Source of the DNA: Codonopsis lanceolata
Lineage: Eukaryota > Streptophyta > Magnoliopsida > Asterales > Campanulaceae
DNA: 64,000 bases
NCBI GenBank assembly: GCA_013146195.2
Contig: CM028379.1
Span: 105,163,226 to 105,227,225 of the forward strand
Direction of reading: 5' to 3'
The notes below the pieces were generated by a model. It was not told where the DNA came from. It made no database searches and worked only from the letters and a program-made list of their open reading frames with translations. Every line of letters begins with the position of its first letter. Position 1 is the first letter of the stretch. This document shows, piece by piece, positions 22,640 to 35,911 of this stretch. Made by a program: the position numbers and the translations under genes.

Positions 22640-24477
22640 CAATGTGAATTCTTCCATCGTTGAACCGTTAAACGTCAAATGATTACCTGTGGCTCCACTC
22701 ATCGTTGAACCGATAAACGATGAAGAGCCACAACCACATCAGCCACAACCCCTTAATGAAATCATTGACAATAAAGAATTTGTAGAACAAACACAAGAAC
22801 CAGTATTCCGAAGATCTCAATGAGAAAAACAAAGTCTTGTTTATGATGATTACGTTGTTTATCTACAAGAATCTGATTTTGACATAAGGATAGCGAAAGA
22901 CCCAGTTTCCTATTCACAAGCCATTACAAGTAATAATTCTGATAAATTGATTGACGCCATGAAAGATGAGTTAAAATTAATGACAACTAATCAAGTCTGG
23001 GAACTACTCGTTTGTCGGAAGGACACAAAACAGTTGGGTGTAAGTGGGTCTTCAAGACCAAACATGACTGTCATGACAATATTGAGGGATATAAAGCTTG
23101 ACTTGTAGCCAAAGATTTTACTCAAAAAGATGTTATAGATTACAAAGAGAATTTTTCTCCTGTGTCGAAGAAAGATTCTCTCAGAATTATTATGGTCCTA
23201 GTAGCTCATTATGATATAGAGTTACATCAAATGGATGTGAAAAACAACATTTCTTAATGGTGAGTTACAAGAAGAAATTTACATGCGTCAACCTGAAGGT
23301 TTTACCTTGGAAGGACAGGAAGACATGGTCTGCAAACTTAAGAAATCCATTTATGGACATAAACAAGCCTCCCGATAATGGTATTTAAAATTCAACAAAA
23401 CCATTAATGCTTTTGGTTTTGAAGATAATACTATAGATCCATGCATATACCTCAAGATCAGTGGGAGTAAGTTCATATTTTTGGTTTTGTATGTTGATGA
23501 CATATTATTGGCAAGTAATGATCTTGGCTTAATGCATGAAACCAAAGCTTATCTTTCTAAAAATTTTGAGATGAAGGACATGGGTGAAGCTTCCTACGTG
23601 ATTGGGATAGAAATATTCCGTGATAGATCACATGGATTACTTAAACTCTCCTAGAAAACATACATCAAAAGAGTCTTAGAAAATTTTGGAATGACAACAT
23701 GTACTGCGGGCGTTGCTCCAATTCAGAAGAGAGACAAATTTGGTCTCTATCAATGTCCTAAAAATGAATTGGAACGTAAACATATTGAAAACATACCCTA
23801 TGCTTCTTTAGTAGGAAGCTTGGCGTATGCACAAGTTTGCACAAGGCATGACATCAGCTTTACTGCTAGTATGTTGAGAAGATACCAAATAAATCCAGGA
23901 ATGAATCATTGGAGAGTTGGAAAAAAAAGTTTTGAGATACTTACAGTGTACGAAGGATTATTGTCTTACATTCAAGAAGTCAGATCAATTAGAGTTTCTT
24001 GGCTATTCATATTCTGATTATGCTGGATGCGTAGACACTCGAAAGAGCACTTTTGGTTATGGTTTTCTACTAGCTGGAGAAGCAATCTCATGGAAAAGTG
24101 CAAAAGAGTCTATTATTGCTAATTCCACGATTGAAGTTGAATTTGTAGCTTGCTTTGAAGCTACAAATCATTGCTTATGGTTGCGAAATTTCATATCAAG
24201 ATTTAGAGACTTGAATTTTGTCTCTTAACCGTTGAAACTCTATTGTGATAATGCCGCAGTAGTATTTTTCTCCAAGCATAATAGATACTCTAAAGGAACA
24301 AAACACATGGACCTTAAGTATCTATCGGTGAAGCAAGTAATTCAGAAGAAACAGTTGTTCATTGAGCATATAAGCACAACAATAATAGTTGCAGATGCAC
24401 TTATGAAGGGGTTACCTCCTAAGACTTTTCATGAACATACTTTAAGTATGAGTTTAGAGAGAGTGACTGATTATTAA
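22640..24477 (+). pseudogene. Copia Pol remnant: reverse transcriptase and RNase H
   Basis: A 5'-truncated copy that begins in the linker before the reverse transcriptase. It shows DAMKDELKLM, QMDVKN, YVDDILLAS (about 23490) and, in the RNase H part, SDYAGCVDTRKSTFGY, CDNAAVVFFSKHN and GTKHMDLKY, ending with the usual ADALMKGLPPKTFHEH. In-frame stops at 23099-23101 (TGA where family members have Arg), 23376-23378 (TAA for Gln) and 23652-23654 (TAG for Gln) all fit C-to-T changes. There are also frameshifts, for example between 23240 and 23260. No Gag, protease or integrase belonging to it lies upstream. Confidence 0.9.
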
Positions 24478-24841
24478 TTTATCGTTTGTTATGCTTATAC
24501 ATTAAACTTCTATTTAGCTCTTATTTATGACATTCTGAATTTCATTTCTGTTTCCATATTTTGTATACTTTATGTGAATGGATAATTGATAACATAAATA
24601 GTTCTTGAAGAAAGAACATTATTGGACCCTTATTTATACCCTTGTTTAAAAGGCCTAGTAAACTAAGTTATTTATGTTGTAGTACATGGAATGAAGCATG
24701 TTGAAAACCTGATAATATGGAATCGCTATGACTCTCATAGATAACTTGTTTTGCGAAGGTATTATGTTAACCATCAAGTTATTAATTTAGTAATTATGCG
24801 CGCCTTATGTTTTCAAGATTAACCATTAAAGGATTATCACT

Positions 24842-24880
24842 TTGACCAAGTGGGAAACTGTAAGATATATTTCTTACATA
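24842..24880 (+). other. Polypurine tract and start of the 3' LTR of the Copia remnant
   Basis: GACCAAGTGGGAAAC is followed at 24859 by TGTAAGATATATTTC. The string ACCAAGTGGGA is a frequent polypurine-tract context in plant Copia elements. The LTR start is supported. Its 3' end could not be placed because no partner LTR is present. Confidence 0.6.
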
Positions 24881-25617
24881 AAACATAGCAAGAAAGCACC
24901 GAATCAGAGTAATGTTAAAAAATTTCCTTACTTTCATCTTTTTCATGTGTTTCCTTTGCTTGAGCAAGTTGTAAACTAAATACTGTAGATTTTTTTTTTA
25001 AATCGCTGCCAGCATAAACAATAGTTTGTGCGTGTTTGTTTTGAAAATTGACGGTTCTTTAAGACAAATTTGTTAAAAATCTGGCGATTGTTTTAACTGC
25101 AAGAACAGGGCTAAGGGAGGCTGAAAAAGAGGAATACCAAACAATTTTACCTCTTTGGATGAGATGCTAATGTTGCTTGTGGTTGTGTGTGCTTGCTTTA
25201 AAGCTGTGACATTGCCTACTATCTTGGTGAACTGATGCAAAATATATTATTTGTGTTTTTTTTGGCTCGATGATATGTGACTAGCTGGAAATTCTTTACT
25301 ATGATTCTTGATAAGTAAAGCTAGAATACGTTTCCTTGATTCATGCTTAAGATGAATGAGGAATTTCGCAAGGAGTTAGGTAAGAAGTTGCTTAAGATCA
25401 TTCACTTGTTTTAGGAATGATCTTCCTATTTTCTGATCTTATATGAGCAAGTACAAGTTTGTTTGATTCTCTATTTTGGCATGATAAGATCTTGGAACAT
25501 GAATGCAGGTTGTGGGGTGAATATTAATTCAATGTATGTCTATGAGCTTATAATTAGGAGTAAATGCAACATTCATCGAGCAGTTTGAGGACTAATAGTT
25601 TTGGGAATTTTTGTTGT
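24881..25617. other. Probable LTR body, gene-free
   Basis: No coding region. Part of this stretch is probably the 3' LTR of the remnant at 22640-24477. The boundary is not determinable here. Confidence 0.35.
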
Positions 25618-26012
25618 CCAATTATTATTCGAATTTGTTTTTATGGGTATGATAATGTGACAGCTTGGCCAAGATCCATCAGATCATCAAAGACAATATT
25701 CATAGATTTCATAATAGTCTTAGTCTTGAGATTAAAGACTTTGTAAGCACGACTATTAGTAGAATAACCCATGAAGACACACTTGTCACTTTTAGAATCA
25801 AACTTAGAAAGTTGATCTCTATCATTGAGAAGGTAGCACACACAACCAAAAACATGAAAATATTTTAAGGTTGGTTTCTTTCCTAAAAAGATTTCATAAG
25901 GTGTCATTGTGCTACCTGGTCTCAAGCAAACCCTATTCCCAATGTGACAAGCTATATTTAAGGCTTCAGCCCAAAACCTTTTTGCCAATTATTATTATTA
26001 TTCGAATTTGTT
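25618..26012. repeat. Direct repeats flanking the inverted integrase fragment
   Basis: CCAATTATTATTCGAATTTG followed by TT occurs at 25618-25639 and 25985-26012. The second copy has an extra ATTATT. This suggests a target-site-like duplication of about 22 bp created when the fragment was inserted. Confidence 0.8.
25640..25988 (-). pseudogene. Copia integrase-domain fragment, isolated and inverted
   Basis: An open 115-codon segment with FWAEALNIACHIGNRV, TPYEIFLGKKPTLKYFHVFG, DKCVFMGYSTNSRAYKVFN and a trailing NIVFDD. This is the C-terminal part of the Copia integrase and the linker before the reverse transcriptase. Only this piece is present. It is on the strand opposite to the neighbouring remnant. 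A near-identical sequence flanks it on both sides, CCAATTATTATTCGAATTTG at 25618-25637 and the same with a 6-bp ATTATT expansion at 25985-26010. Confidence 0.85.
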
Positions 26013-26379
26013 ATTATTGAAAAAGTGTGAAAACTACCTAACGGAAAAGAGCTACCTATGAAGAAGGTTGTGGAACCTTTCTTTTGGAACTATGAATCCT
26101 CAGATTACATGGGTTGATCAATAAGTAAAGTTGCTACCCTTGGTAAATAGTGTCACTACAAGAAAAGAGAGTATTTGGGTCGCTCATTTGTCGTCCCTAA
26201 AAGTCCATTTGCCGTCCCTAATAGTATTTAGGACGGCCATAGGGACGGCAAACTGGGGGCTTAAATAATATGGGTGCTAAATGTTTTAGAGACACGACGA
26301 ACCGTCCCTAAAGGTTTTTAAGGATGAAATTTTTGCCGACCCAAATACGTTTCAAAACGTTCTAAATAATTGGCGGGAA

Positions 26380-26525
26380 AACAAAAAGGACGGATTGTTA
26401 TCGTCCTAAATGTTTTGGCGCCAAAACTTTTGGTTCTAAAATTTTGGTGGGAAAACAAAAAAAAACCGATTGTTAGCGTCCTAAATGTTTTGGCGCCAAA
26501 ACTTTTGGTGGGAAATTACAAAAAA
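26380..26525. repeat. CACTA subterminal direct repeat
   Basis: Two copies of a unit containing CGTCCTAAATGTTTTGGCGC then CAAAACTTTTGG, about 78 bp apart, separated by GGTGGGAAAACAAAAA. Such subterminal arrays are the usual transposase-binding region of CACTA elements. Confidence 0.8.
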
Positions 26526-29500
26526 TAGTGACGGATAATATTGAAAAAATTGGTGGGAAACTTATTAAGGTCGATTTCCACCATCCTAAAAAATAATTTC
26601 TTATATTGATATATGCGTTATATTAACGAATAATAAATTTAACATTTTCATCAATACAACAAACAAAATTTTTAGTAAAAGAAGATACCATTAACAATAA
26701 AAAATAATCATTACATCAATCTGTTAATAAAGTTGATTGTTTATCAAAAGAATCAATCTACTAGATCCTAAGATTAATTAACCAAATGAGCTAGTATATC
26801 AAAAAAACAAAAACAAAGGCTTGATGATATCCTTTGTCCAATGTGTTTTGAACGTCATCTAGCACTATTCCCAAAAGTAACCTGAAAAAATAAATGAAAT
26901 AAAACAATCAATTAAAGGAATCACATAATTTTCATTTTCCAAGTGAATATAAAAAAACTTCCTATAAGCTCACGTAGAACCAGAAATTAACCTTACACAT
27001 GGCTAGTTATAACACAAATCAAGTTCAAAATCAACCACAAGTAATTAAGCTAGTATGAATTTCAAAATTTGTACTTACTTGATAAACTTCTCACATGTAT
27101 AATTTTAAGATTTTTTAAGAAAACTAGTATGAATTTTTCTCCAAAGGGCCTTCACTCCTAAATAAACAAATGCTAGTCATATAAAGTTGCACCATTTGAG
27201 CATACCCCACTCTTATAACTTGTAACGAAAAGTAAAATACCCATAGCGAAGAATATATATCACTTCTTGTTTAGCTAGCTCATGTCTTGTATTGATTATT
27301 GAACCAAAGAACAAAATACCCATAGTCAATAATAGATATCATAACTACTTATGATTCAACTAAAGGATTAACCCCATTAATTAAGTCCTATACTTGCAAA
27401 CCATAAAGGAAAAAACACCAAAAAGAACCATCATAGTAATTCTCCAATCAAAAAATAAAACCCAGGAAAATAAACATCCTTCTATAAAGAGTAAAGTTGA
27501 AAATTCCAATTCCAAGAAGCCTGATTCAATGTGGCCTTTTGAACTGCTGAAAATAATTGATATCTATAGAAAGTGAAAATACACATGATCTTAGGAAGTT
27601 GCGAATTGAAAAGGAATTCACACTTTCAGAATAGAACGGGGAAGATATATATAGAAAGATGTCCAGCACAGTAGCTCCATCAACAAAGTTAATAAAAAAT
27701 CTCAAGCATATATATTATGTATGTAGAGATGGCAAGAAGCACCAAAGGCAATGCCATTAAGCAAAAGACATGATTGAACTGCCTTCTTGCACAATTTCAA
27801 GCCAATTTTAAGAGAATCAAACAAAAAGCCGAGGGTTCTACCCTCACAGAACCTGAACCTTAACCTGGAATAATAATCCAGGGCAAACAGAACAATAACG
27901 AAACTTCAACATGAAAGCTAGTTGGACAAATGTTCAACCCTATTTTCTATGGCCATTATCACACATCACACAAAAACATGCACTCTCAAGCAGTGGCAGA
28001 CATAGGAATTTTTCCAACCGTGTGCACAAATTTAATAAAGTTACAAATCATAATTGTTCCCTACGCGTTTTCATACTTTGAAAACGTTTAATTACATCAT
28101 CACTTGTAACGTTCCTATGCAAATATTTTTCAATAAAACATACAAGACAATCATTTATAAATTGATCACAAATTTGGTTTCCGTTTAAATTTTTTTTTTC
28201 CCATAATCACTAAAATCAAAATTCCTTCAAATCAACCCCAATTTGGAAATCTACACAAATAAAAAAAAATCTCATAAATCAACTACTTCAACCCCCAAAT
28301 TAAAATGCTCTAATTTCAAATTAAATAAATATACATTTCCTACCAAGATATTAAGCACACAAATTTAGGAAATAAAAAAATATTATCATAATATCAATGT
28401 ATGAATATGAAGTCGTTTGGTAACACATACTTTTCTTAAAGTAGAAGCCTCTTTATTGTTGTGCAAAAAGTCAAGTTCTTAACGGTTACACTATTAGGTC
28501 AGTATATATATAGAACCACATTCCTCTTTCAGAAAACTCAATAACAGTGAAATCTGTCATTTCCTCTCCCTCGTCTCAACAAGATATTAGAAACATATAT
28601 CTAACAAACACAAAAAGGATTATCAAACGATTGATGCTCCGATGGTGTGGCTATAGTTCATATCATGCGACTTACTTAACTCACAAAATCACAAGGATAG
28701 CAGAGGATAACCCTTTCTAATTTCAGCTTCTAATGATAAACAGAACACTCCTAAATCTCCCACGCAAAATAGTGGCAGAATGTCCAAGTTTTCTAATGTA
28801 AATAACACATTCGGGAAATTAGAACCTGAAAGGGATCCATTAAGCAAGGCAACTAAAGAAACTTGAGCTAATACGTTCAAACTAGCAGTTTTAGAAAGGA
28901 ATATTGTGAATATTGTTCTTTTAAAAAAATGACTCAGTCATAGTACTACTCTACATTCTAACTTTCTAAAAGGTATGACATGAGCTTTATCAGACATTGA
29001 ATCATAGACTTGACAGAAAATGAGAATTCGAGAAAATACAATCAATGTACTTGCTTTTGAAAAAGTAAGATTTATGGATCTCGTATTGAGAAGGTTTCAG
29101 AAATTAGTCAAGTGTGAAGTTGTGAACTACTAGGCAATGAAAGGGTAATGAGAGGGAGAATTACCATGAGAAGCAGTTTCAGTCATTTGTGCCCTTTAAA
29201 GGTTGCAAAACTTGAGAACCATTTAAGAAACAACTGTCCTTTACAAGATTCAGTTGTGCTGGATACATGCAGAACTAAAAAAAGAGGGAAACAATAAGGA
29301 AAAGGAAAAAAACTGGATGCCTAATGCAATAGGAACACTAGACAAAAACTAGAGCACATAAATTACATTTCTATGATTAAGTATCAATCTTATTGAAGCT
29401 GAAACTCAAATCAGAAAGTCTCAACACCATTCACTGATATCTAGAGGCCTATTGGATTATTCACTTTTTTCCATGGCGCTTATCAAAGTTAATATACACT

Positions 29501-32112
29501 CAAATCAAAGCATATAGATAAGACTTGATCATGACAGCATATCTGATTATAATTCTTCTCTTTACTCTGCATCAACTTATCTATCAAAACATGCCATCAT
29601 TATTCTCTCTATGTAATTAGAAATAAAATGCATATCCTCTTTTTTCACTTTAAAGTTGTAGCGCAGACTTTGGTTCTGAAGTGTATGTCTATCAGTTTCT
29701 ATGTATCATGTTCCCACATATTTAACCTCTATTCTTGATCTAGCAATATATTGTATTCTTTTCTCTAGCAATTTCAAGCAATGCTACATAAATAATTTCA
29801 GGATTTGTCTATTTAGTTCATTAGTTATGGTTAGCTTTTGTTGGTGATCTATTCATGATTACCAACTATGTATAGGGTAATTTTGTCAATTAAAGTAAAA
29901 TATTTTTTTAACACTAATCGCAAGTTTATCCCAAACTATGCAAGGGCATCCAGTGGAAGATGAATAAAATGACTAATAGCTAGATGTCCACTTTTTTGCC
30001 ATAGGCATAAAAGAAAAAGGGCTTTCAGCACTAGTAAACAACAAAATATCACGATCATTAATATCCAATTTAGGCAACTATAGATGCCAAACAAATATAT
30101 CCATTTTTCCTTCCTATATTGATTATACTATTGGTTCACTCCACGTCAAAATCTATGGAATTCGATTAATAGTAATGGATTTTAAAAAGTTTGGCACTGC
30201 CCCTCTGTATCGAGAAGAAGATTGCATCAGGTGTCCACTCAGTGTCACACGGCATAGAGTCAATTTTGGATTTTAGAGAAGTGGAGGTGCCAGATGCTAA
30301 AGGTCTGAAAATTATCATGTATTCATATCAAGAATTTGCATTTGTGTCCCTCATTAAACAAGGTTAGTGAACAAACAATCATGGACTAAACTTTCACTAA
30401 CCTTATGAATTATAATCAGAATTGATCCAATTCTTCCAATCCGAGGGTGCACACATAGGTTTCCCCTATTGTTTACGTTGTTAATTGAAGTTTCCGAAGA
30501 GCAGATTCATGAATGTTATACAGAAATAATATCAACATATATAATAGTCAGCTGATCTTAGAATATTATTGGCTATGTCATGTTCAATTTCCTGTGGGTT
30601 TCAAGTAAAGCTTTTACTTTTTCAGTTTGTTATTCTGCGAGTGTGATTACTCGTTATGTAAGTCAAGAAGACATTCCTTGTATTTCACCTATATCTGTAT
30701 TTATGAAGTTTGTGTACATGTGCCCCCAAGTTAAAACAGCTAGCCCAATGCAATAGTTAGACTAAACATATTATACGGAGAAGAAACTTATAAATCATGG
30801 TCGAACTGAATAGCAAATTATGACAAACATAAATAGAAATAGAAATCGGAGAAATAAAAGACAAAATGCAGAATAACAGAGTGGTTAAAGACTTCAAGTA
30901 GTATCCAAGCATAAGTACAGTGGTTTAAAATGATGTTAGGCCTTAAAGATTCTATATAATGTTAAAAATGGAACAAACTCTCTCATTAAGTTAACCAAAA
31001 GAACCATTGACCCTATACATGCCAACACTGACCCAAAACAGAAGACTCAACACCAAGAAAGAAAGCTTGTGCCGTGAATCCTCCATCTTTGCCACCACAG
31101 TAAGTACAGATTAAACAAAAAAGCGACTACAGTCCATCTCTTCTGGGTGATATACAGTTATACACAGCCCTAAAAAAAGGATGAATAATACAATGGGTAT
31201 TTCAAAAGTCTTTAGTAAGCTTGTTCAATGCTTACAAGTAACAAAAAGTTATCCATGAAATACTAATAAATCTGTTTCCTGACTATCTAGAACCTTAGGT
31301 AAGACAAAAACTGGACTGAAAGTATTTCTCTGTTGTTTTGCGGATAAAACCCTCCATTAATGCCACATATATAGCTAATCAAGTCACAAGCAACAATAGG
31401 TCATCTACCCAATACCTTCTTCAGATGATACAATGACAACATAATACCTCTAATGAGAACATGTTAAGTATAAATCCTTTCGGGATCTTAATTATATTAG
31501 CCATGTCGAAAGTGGTGAGGCCATCATCAGCATATTGAAAGCATAGCATCAACTGCGCTACTCCGTTCAATTTTTCCCCATCCACCACTAGTCTGCCACA
31601 TCTCATTAACTATCCGACAAATGTCCAATTAATATTTCCCATTCTTGACAACGACTTTGCTCTTATTTTCTGCCACCACACATTGAACCGTTCTCGATAA
31701 GACTTTTCTAGTGCTAACTCCTGTGTTTGACTTAAGCTTAATCGAGTTGAAATTTGAAATTTTTGTTTAATCCCAAAACACATACCCACACCACCTAAGT
31801 AGACAGAACACGTGTTTTGTTCCAATTACCCGAGTCGTCACTAAGAACAAATACAAGTTCAATCCTCAACTCTGAGAGGAGTTTGAAAATTAAATTAATA
31901 TAAGTTTCCCCTCCTACAAGGACCTTACCAAAAGAAACATCATATTGCATTTTTTTTTATGACAACGAAACTAGAGCCTACCATGAGAACACTAAACAAA
32001 GATGTGACAATAAAAAATGCATATTTTTGCAAATGCAAAAGAGCCAGCCAAGGAACACAACTTGTATATGAGCAAAATGTGCATGCCCTCTTCAAGCTAG
32101 AATTATCACTAT

Positions 32113-32367
32113 TTGATGCCCTGCTTTACTCATAGAAGGGATAATGTAATGTCTACGGCAAACATAAATGCCAATATCGAATTTTCTAATTCATGTATTT
32201 ATTCAAGTTTCATTTGGTATTATCCTCTAGATGAGTTCAACCACAAAAATGTGGTATCACTGAAGAATGTTTTCGACAAGTTTGATCAGAGATTTGCCAT
32301 GAGAGAATTTAAGAAAATTGTTCAAGCCAACAGTTCTAAGTCCTCTGGAATGAAGAATGCTATCTAA
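32113..32367 (+). other. Unrecognised 84-codon frame in the CACTA interior
   Basis: The sequence begins MMPCFTHRRDNVMSTANINA and has no recognised domain. No upstream exon is obvious. It could be a leftover of captured or transposon coding sequence, but chance is equally likely. Confidence 0.15.
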
Positions 32368-32974
32368 ATTTTGAAACATAACTATAGAAAAAAGAGAAAC
32401 ATATAGACAAGTTTGATTATAGATTTGCAATTAAATGGTCCCATTCTTATTGTCGTTATCAACCTCAATCTAATCTTAATTTAATTACATACAGAGACAA
32501 ACAAACCCAAACCAAAGCACGAAGCAATAAAAAAAAAGAATCTACACCTCGCAATCCCTTGTAACCACCTTCGCCCCATGCCCATCACAAGTTAAGCCTC
32601 TACCCATACATAAGACAAAGAGGAGAGAGAATTGATTACATACCTGTTCACAATCGTTCCTGAAGTATGAATGGAGGTGAGGGTTTCAACTAGGGTTTCG
32701 ACTAGGCTGAATATGCGAAAGGACTGAGGTTTTGTTTGACAACGGAGACAGCAACAGGACCCTTAGGGCTTTTTTTTTAGAGAAGGCGCAGGAAAGAACT
32801 TGCGGGAAATTTAGGATGAGGGAGATTTGGGAAACATTTAAGTGGACGGTGGCTATGCAAAAAGTATTTGGTACACTAAAATGTCATTGGTCCTCAAAAA
32901 CTAACTATTAAGGTCCACTGTTACATGCGACCTAAAAAGTAGCGTCCTAAAAACTACTTTTTCTTATAGTGTGT

Positions 32975-33828
32975 GAAAGGTTCCTAGTGGCTTGTGTTGA
33001 ATATGCTTGAAATAAAGTAAATCTATTCTCCTAGGAAAATAAAGTACCTATGGTTTTATGGGAGTTATGTGTTGATTTGGTGAACAAAAGATGAGAAATT
33101 GTACATAAAATCACAATTTTGGCGAATGTGTCTTCCAATGCAGCTACATTAGGAACTACATTCAGATGATCTAGACATATCACATGTGTGTGTATGCATT
33201 GTTTCTCTTGTTTTTCTGCTCATGCTAGGCATATTTTCTAGAATATATTTTGTGTTGATCATATCAGCCCCTTGATGTTTTTGTTTCTATATCAGATTAG
33301 TGCAATCTCAATCCTAATGTTCTTCATGTTGTAATTTATGTGGTTGTCTAATCTGTGAGATGTTCATGAGGCCCTGAACTAGATTTTGATTCTGTTTGAC
33401 AGGTTGGTGTTATATCAATTTTGGTTAATAAAGTGTTGAGTATCCTCAAAATACTTGATTAATTTTGAAAAGTTCAAATTTTAATAACTGAAATTGGTTG
33501 TTACTTGCTCATCTTTAATCCTCCACCTATTTCTCATGACAATAAAAACATGTTTTTATCTCTTATATGTGATTGGTTAATATTTGATTTTTCATCCAAA
33601 TTTGAATTTTGGTTAAGTGGATTAGTCTTCTCCCATTCCAGGTTATTAAGAAACTAACGGCTAATTGCTATTAGTGGTATATTAGTGTTAATCTTTCAGG
33701 TAAGAGAAAATTAACTCTCACAGAAAGTGGCTCATCCTTCATAATCCGAAAGAGTACTCCTTGCAGATCATCTTCTTCGAAATCCTTCTTCTATCATCAT
33801 CAATTCTTGATTTTCTCTTCGATTATCC
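32975..33828. other. Gene-free leader of the envelope-like ORF
   Basis: No gene. AT-rich. The last part (33720-33828) is pyrimidine-rich and leads into the ATG at 33829. Confidence 0.4.
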
Positions 33829-35911
33829 ATGGCTTCTACACCATCTTCTGCATCTGAGAACCCTAAACAAAATCCATCGGCAGATGTAGCTTCTGATGAA
33901 GCTACATCGACCCCTATTTCATCCCCAGAAAATCCCAATACAGCCCTGGTGATTGCTCAACCCTTGCCTGAACCTTTAACCATGATTCTTCCTGGCGAGA
34001 AAGGCAACGCCATTGATGTAGATAATCCAGTTGATTTGACAGGGTTACCCCAAATTGAGAACCCTAGTTCTCGAAGGTCTAAGAGACTTAGGGGGATTCC
34101 CTCTAATTATGAAAATCCTAGTATGGAGGAAGTTATTGCTGCCAAGAAGCACAAAGTGGTTCCTGGAAGTTTTGAAGAATCGGTGGCCATTGACAGCGAC
34201 TCCGATGACGAAGATTTTGTTCCTAAAACAAGGCCAACCCCGGTTGTTCAAGAAACAATTTCTCAACATGCTTCTCCAGTTCGTGTTCCAGTCGAAGAAG
34301 AAGCTGGAGATGATGATTATCTTATTCCATCTCCTCGAGTTGTCTTTCAGACGGATTCTTCGACTCAAGCAAAAGAATCCTCTGACATTGAAGCTGACTC
34401 TCCTTCAGCATCCAATGCTGATATTAATTTCTCAGATGAAGAAAGAACTCTGGCCGATTACTTGGTTCAATTAAAGTCAGTGGCTTCTCCCAAGTCTCAT
34501 CCATCTTCACAGCCACCTACAGAAGAATTGCCCCAACAAACCAGCTCCTCTGAATTCGATGATAGTTCGGACAAGAATTTTGTGAGCAAAGAAGCTACGC
34601 CTGCTGATAGCAAAGTTACTAAGGAGGCTCCAGTGCGTTTCACCAGGAGTCGTGCATCTTCTTTGAATGTAGCTACCAATGTAGCTACATCCAAAGTTTC
34701 TAAGGCTTCTGCTTCTGTGACTCCCTCAGTTGGTAAAGTTTTCTCCTCTAAATTTATTTCAAAAGCTGCATCTGTTCGCTATAATACATCTCGAAAAATC
34801 GTGGATGAAAGAGTGATCCCCTCAGTTGAGTTGTCTGAACAAAACTTGACCCAATTCTTCACTGATAGAGGCCTTCTAGGGACACTCTCATCTGCCTCTC
34901 CTTACTTTAGAGATCTCATATATGAATTCTATGCAAATCTCGAAAAGTGTATCTCCTCAGTTTCTGATGATAGATTTGAAAAGATTTTTGTTTGAGGTAA
35001 ATGGTATTTGTGTTCTTCTTCCATCATCAATGATATGTTCAAAACTACTGAATGTGGTCCTTTTGCCATGACTTCTGATTTGAATTTGTGTGCCTTGGAA
35101 TTAACTGGTGGTACCTTGAACAAGTGGCCTGGGAAAGGTTCTTCTATTAGCACTTCACAATTGTCTTCACTTTATGCACTTATACACAAGATATGCTGTG
35201 CTAACTGGTCACCCACCACCAACACCAATACTTTTGACTGAGGAACATGCTAGAGTGTTGTATCAGATTGGGACAAATAAACCTTTTGACTTTGGAGATT
35301 TTGCATTAAAAAAGATCACATCTTTAGCAGAATCTGAGGGTGATAAGAGATCTTTGATTTTTCCTTCATTGATATACAAAATCTTACTCTCCCAAGGTTA
35401 CTCACCTGTTGCTGGAACTAGGCTTACTCCCATTCTTGAACCTCTACACATTTCTGCTAAACTTCTAAGAGGAGATAGAGTTGTAAATCTTCCTCTTGTT
35501 CATCCATATGTTCCAGTTTCCACAATCCCTTATGCTTTTATTCCTGGTCCATCCCTCTCACAACCATCTGCTCCTACTTCTGTCAATGTTACTTCTAATG
35601 TAGCTCCATCAGATATCTCAACCCCTCTTTCTGCACCTATTTCCATTGCGTTTATTTCTGAACAGTTGAACATTGTAAATTCCCAACTGGCTGTTCTGGA
35701 ATCTCAAACCTCCGTGCTTAAATCTTTGGCTGCACAATATTCTGCTTGGTTGGCCATGCATTCTGGCCAAATAGAGGGTGTAAGTGTAAGTGTTCAAGTT
35801 GTTCAAGTTGTTCCTGATTCAAGTGATGATGTTCTTGCTGCTGTTCCTGATGATTCTTCTGCTCCTGATGATTCTTCTGCTCCTGCTGTTGCTGAAACTG
35901 TAGAAGAATGA
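33829..35911 (+). pseudogene. Retroelement envelope-like / 'putative plant transposon protein' ORF, broken
   Basis: The first part (33829-34995, 388 codons) has a low-complexity N-terminus rich in Ser, Pro and Glu and a basic patch SSRRSKRLRGIPSNY. It ends with the start of a conserved block, LTQFFTDRGLLGTL then YFRDLIYEFYANL. A TGA at 34993-34995 sits where related proteins have Arg (V-R-G). The same frame resumes (LTGGTLNKWPG). A single-base shift at about 35225 moves the rest to another frame, with EEHARVLYQIGTNKPFDFGD, ending at 35911. The block matches the family annotated as 'putative plant transposon protein', often found after pol in Sirevirus-type Copia elements. The C-terminus has a Leu/Ile-rich, coiled-coil-like stretch and a tandem DDSSAP repeat. 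No gag-pol lies upstream. Confidence 0.7.

Larger units (their letters stand above)
26154..32971. mobile_element. CACTA (En/Spm) DNA transposon, probably non-autonomous
   Basis: 6818 bp. The left end reads CACTACAAGAAAAGAGAG and the right end, on the other strand, reads CACTATAAGAAAAAGTAG. A perfect 3-bp target duplication TGT lies at 26151-26153 and 32972-32974. The left subterminal region (26170-26600) holds many CGTCCCTAA/CGTCCTAAA motifs in both orientations and a near-exact repeat around TTTTGGCGCCAAAACTTTTG (about 26412 and 26490). The right end has GCGTCCTAAAA and GCGACCTAAAA. No transposase domain was recognised. The interior is AT-rich, and open frames of 60-85 codons (27394, 28689, 31421, 31610, 32113) are unrecognised. 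Confidence 0.93.

Noticed and set aside
31421..31825. Two adjacent minus-strand frames in the CACTA interior
   Set aside because: They could be exons of captured sequence, but no domain is recognised and splice signals were not convincing.
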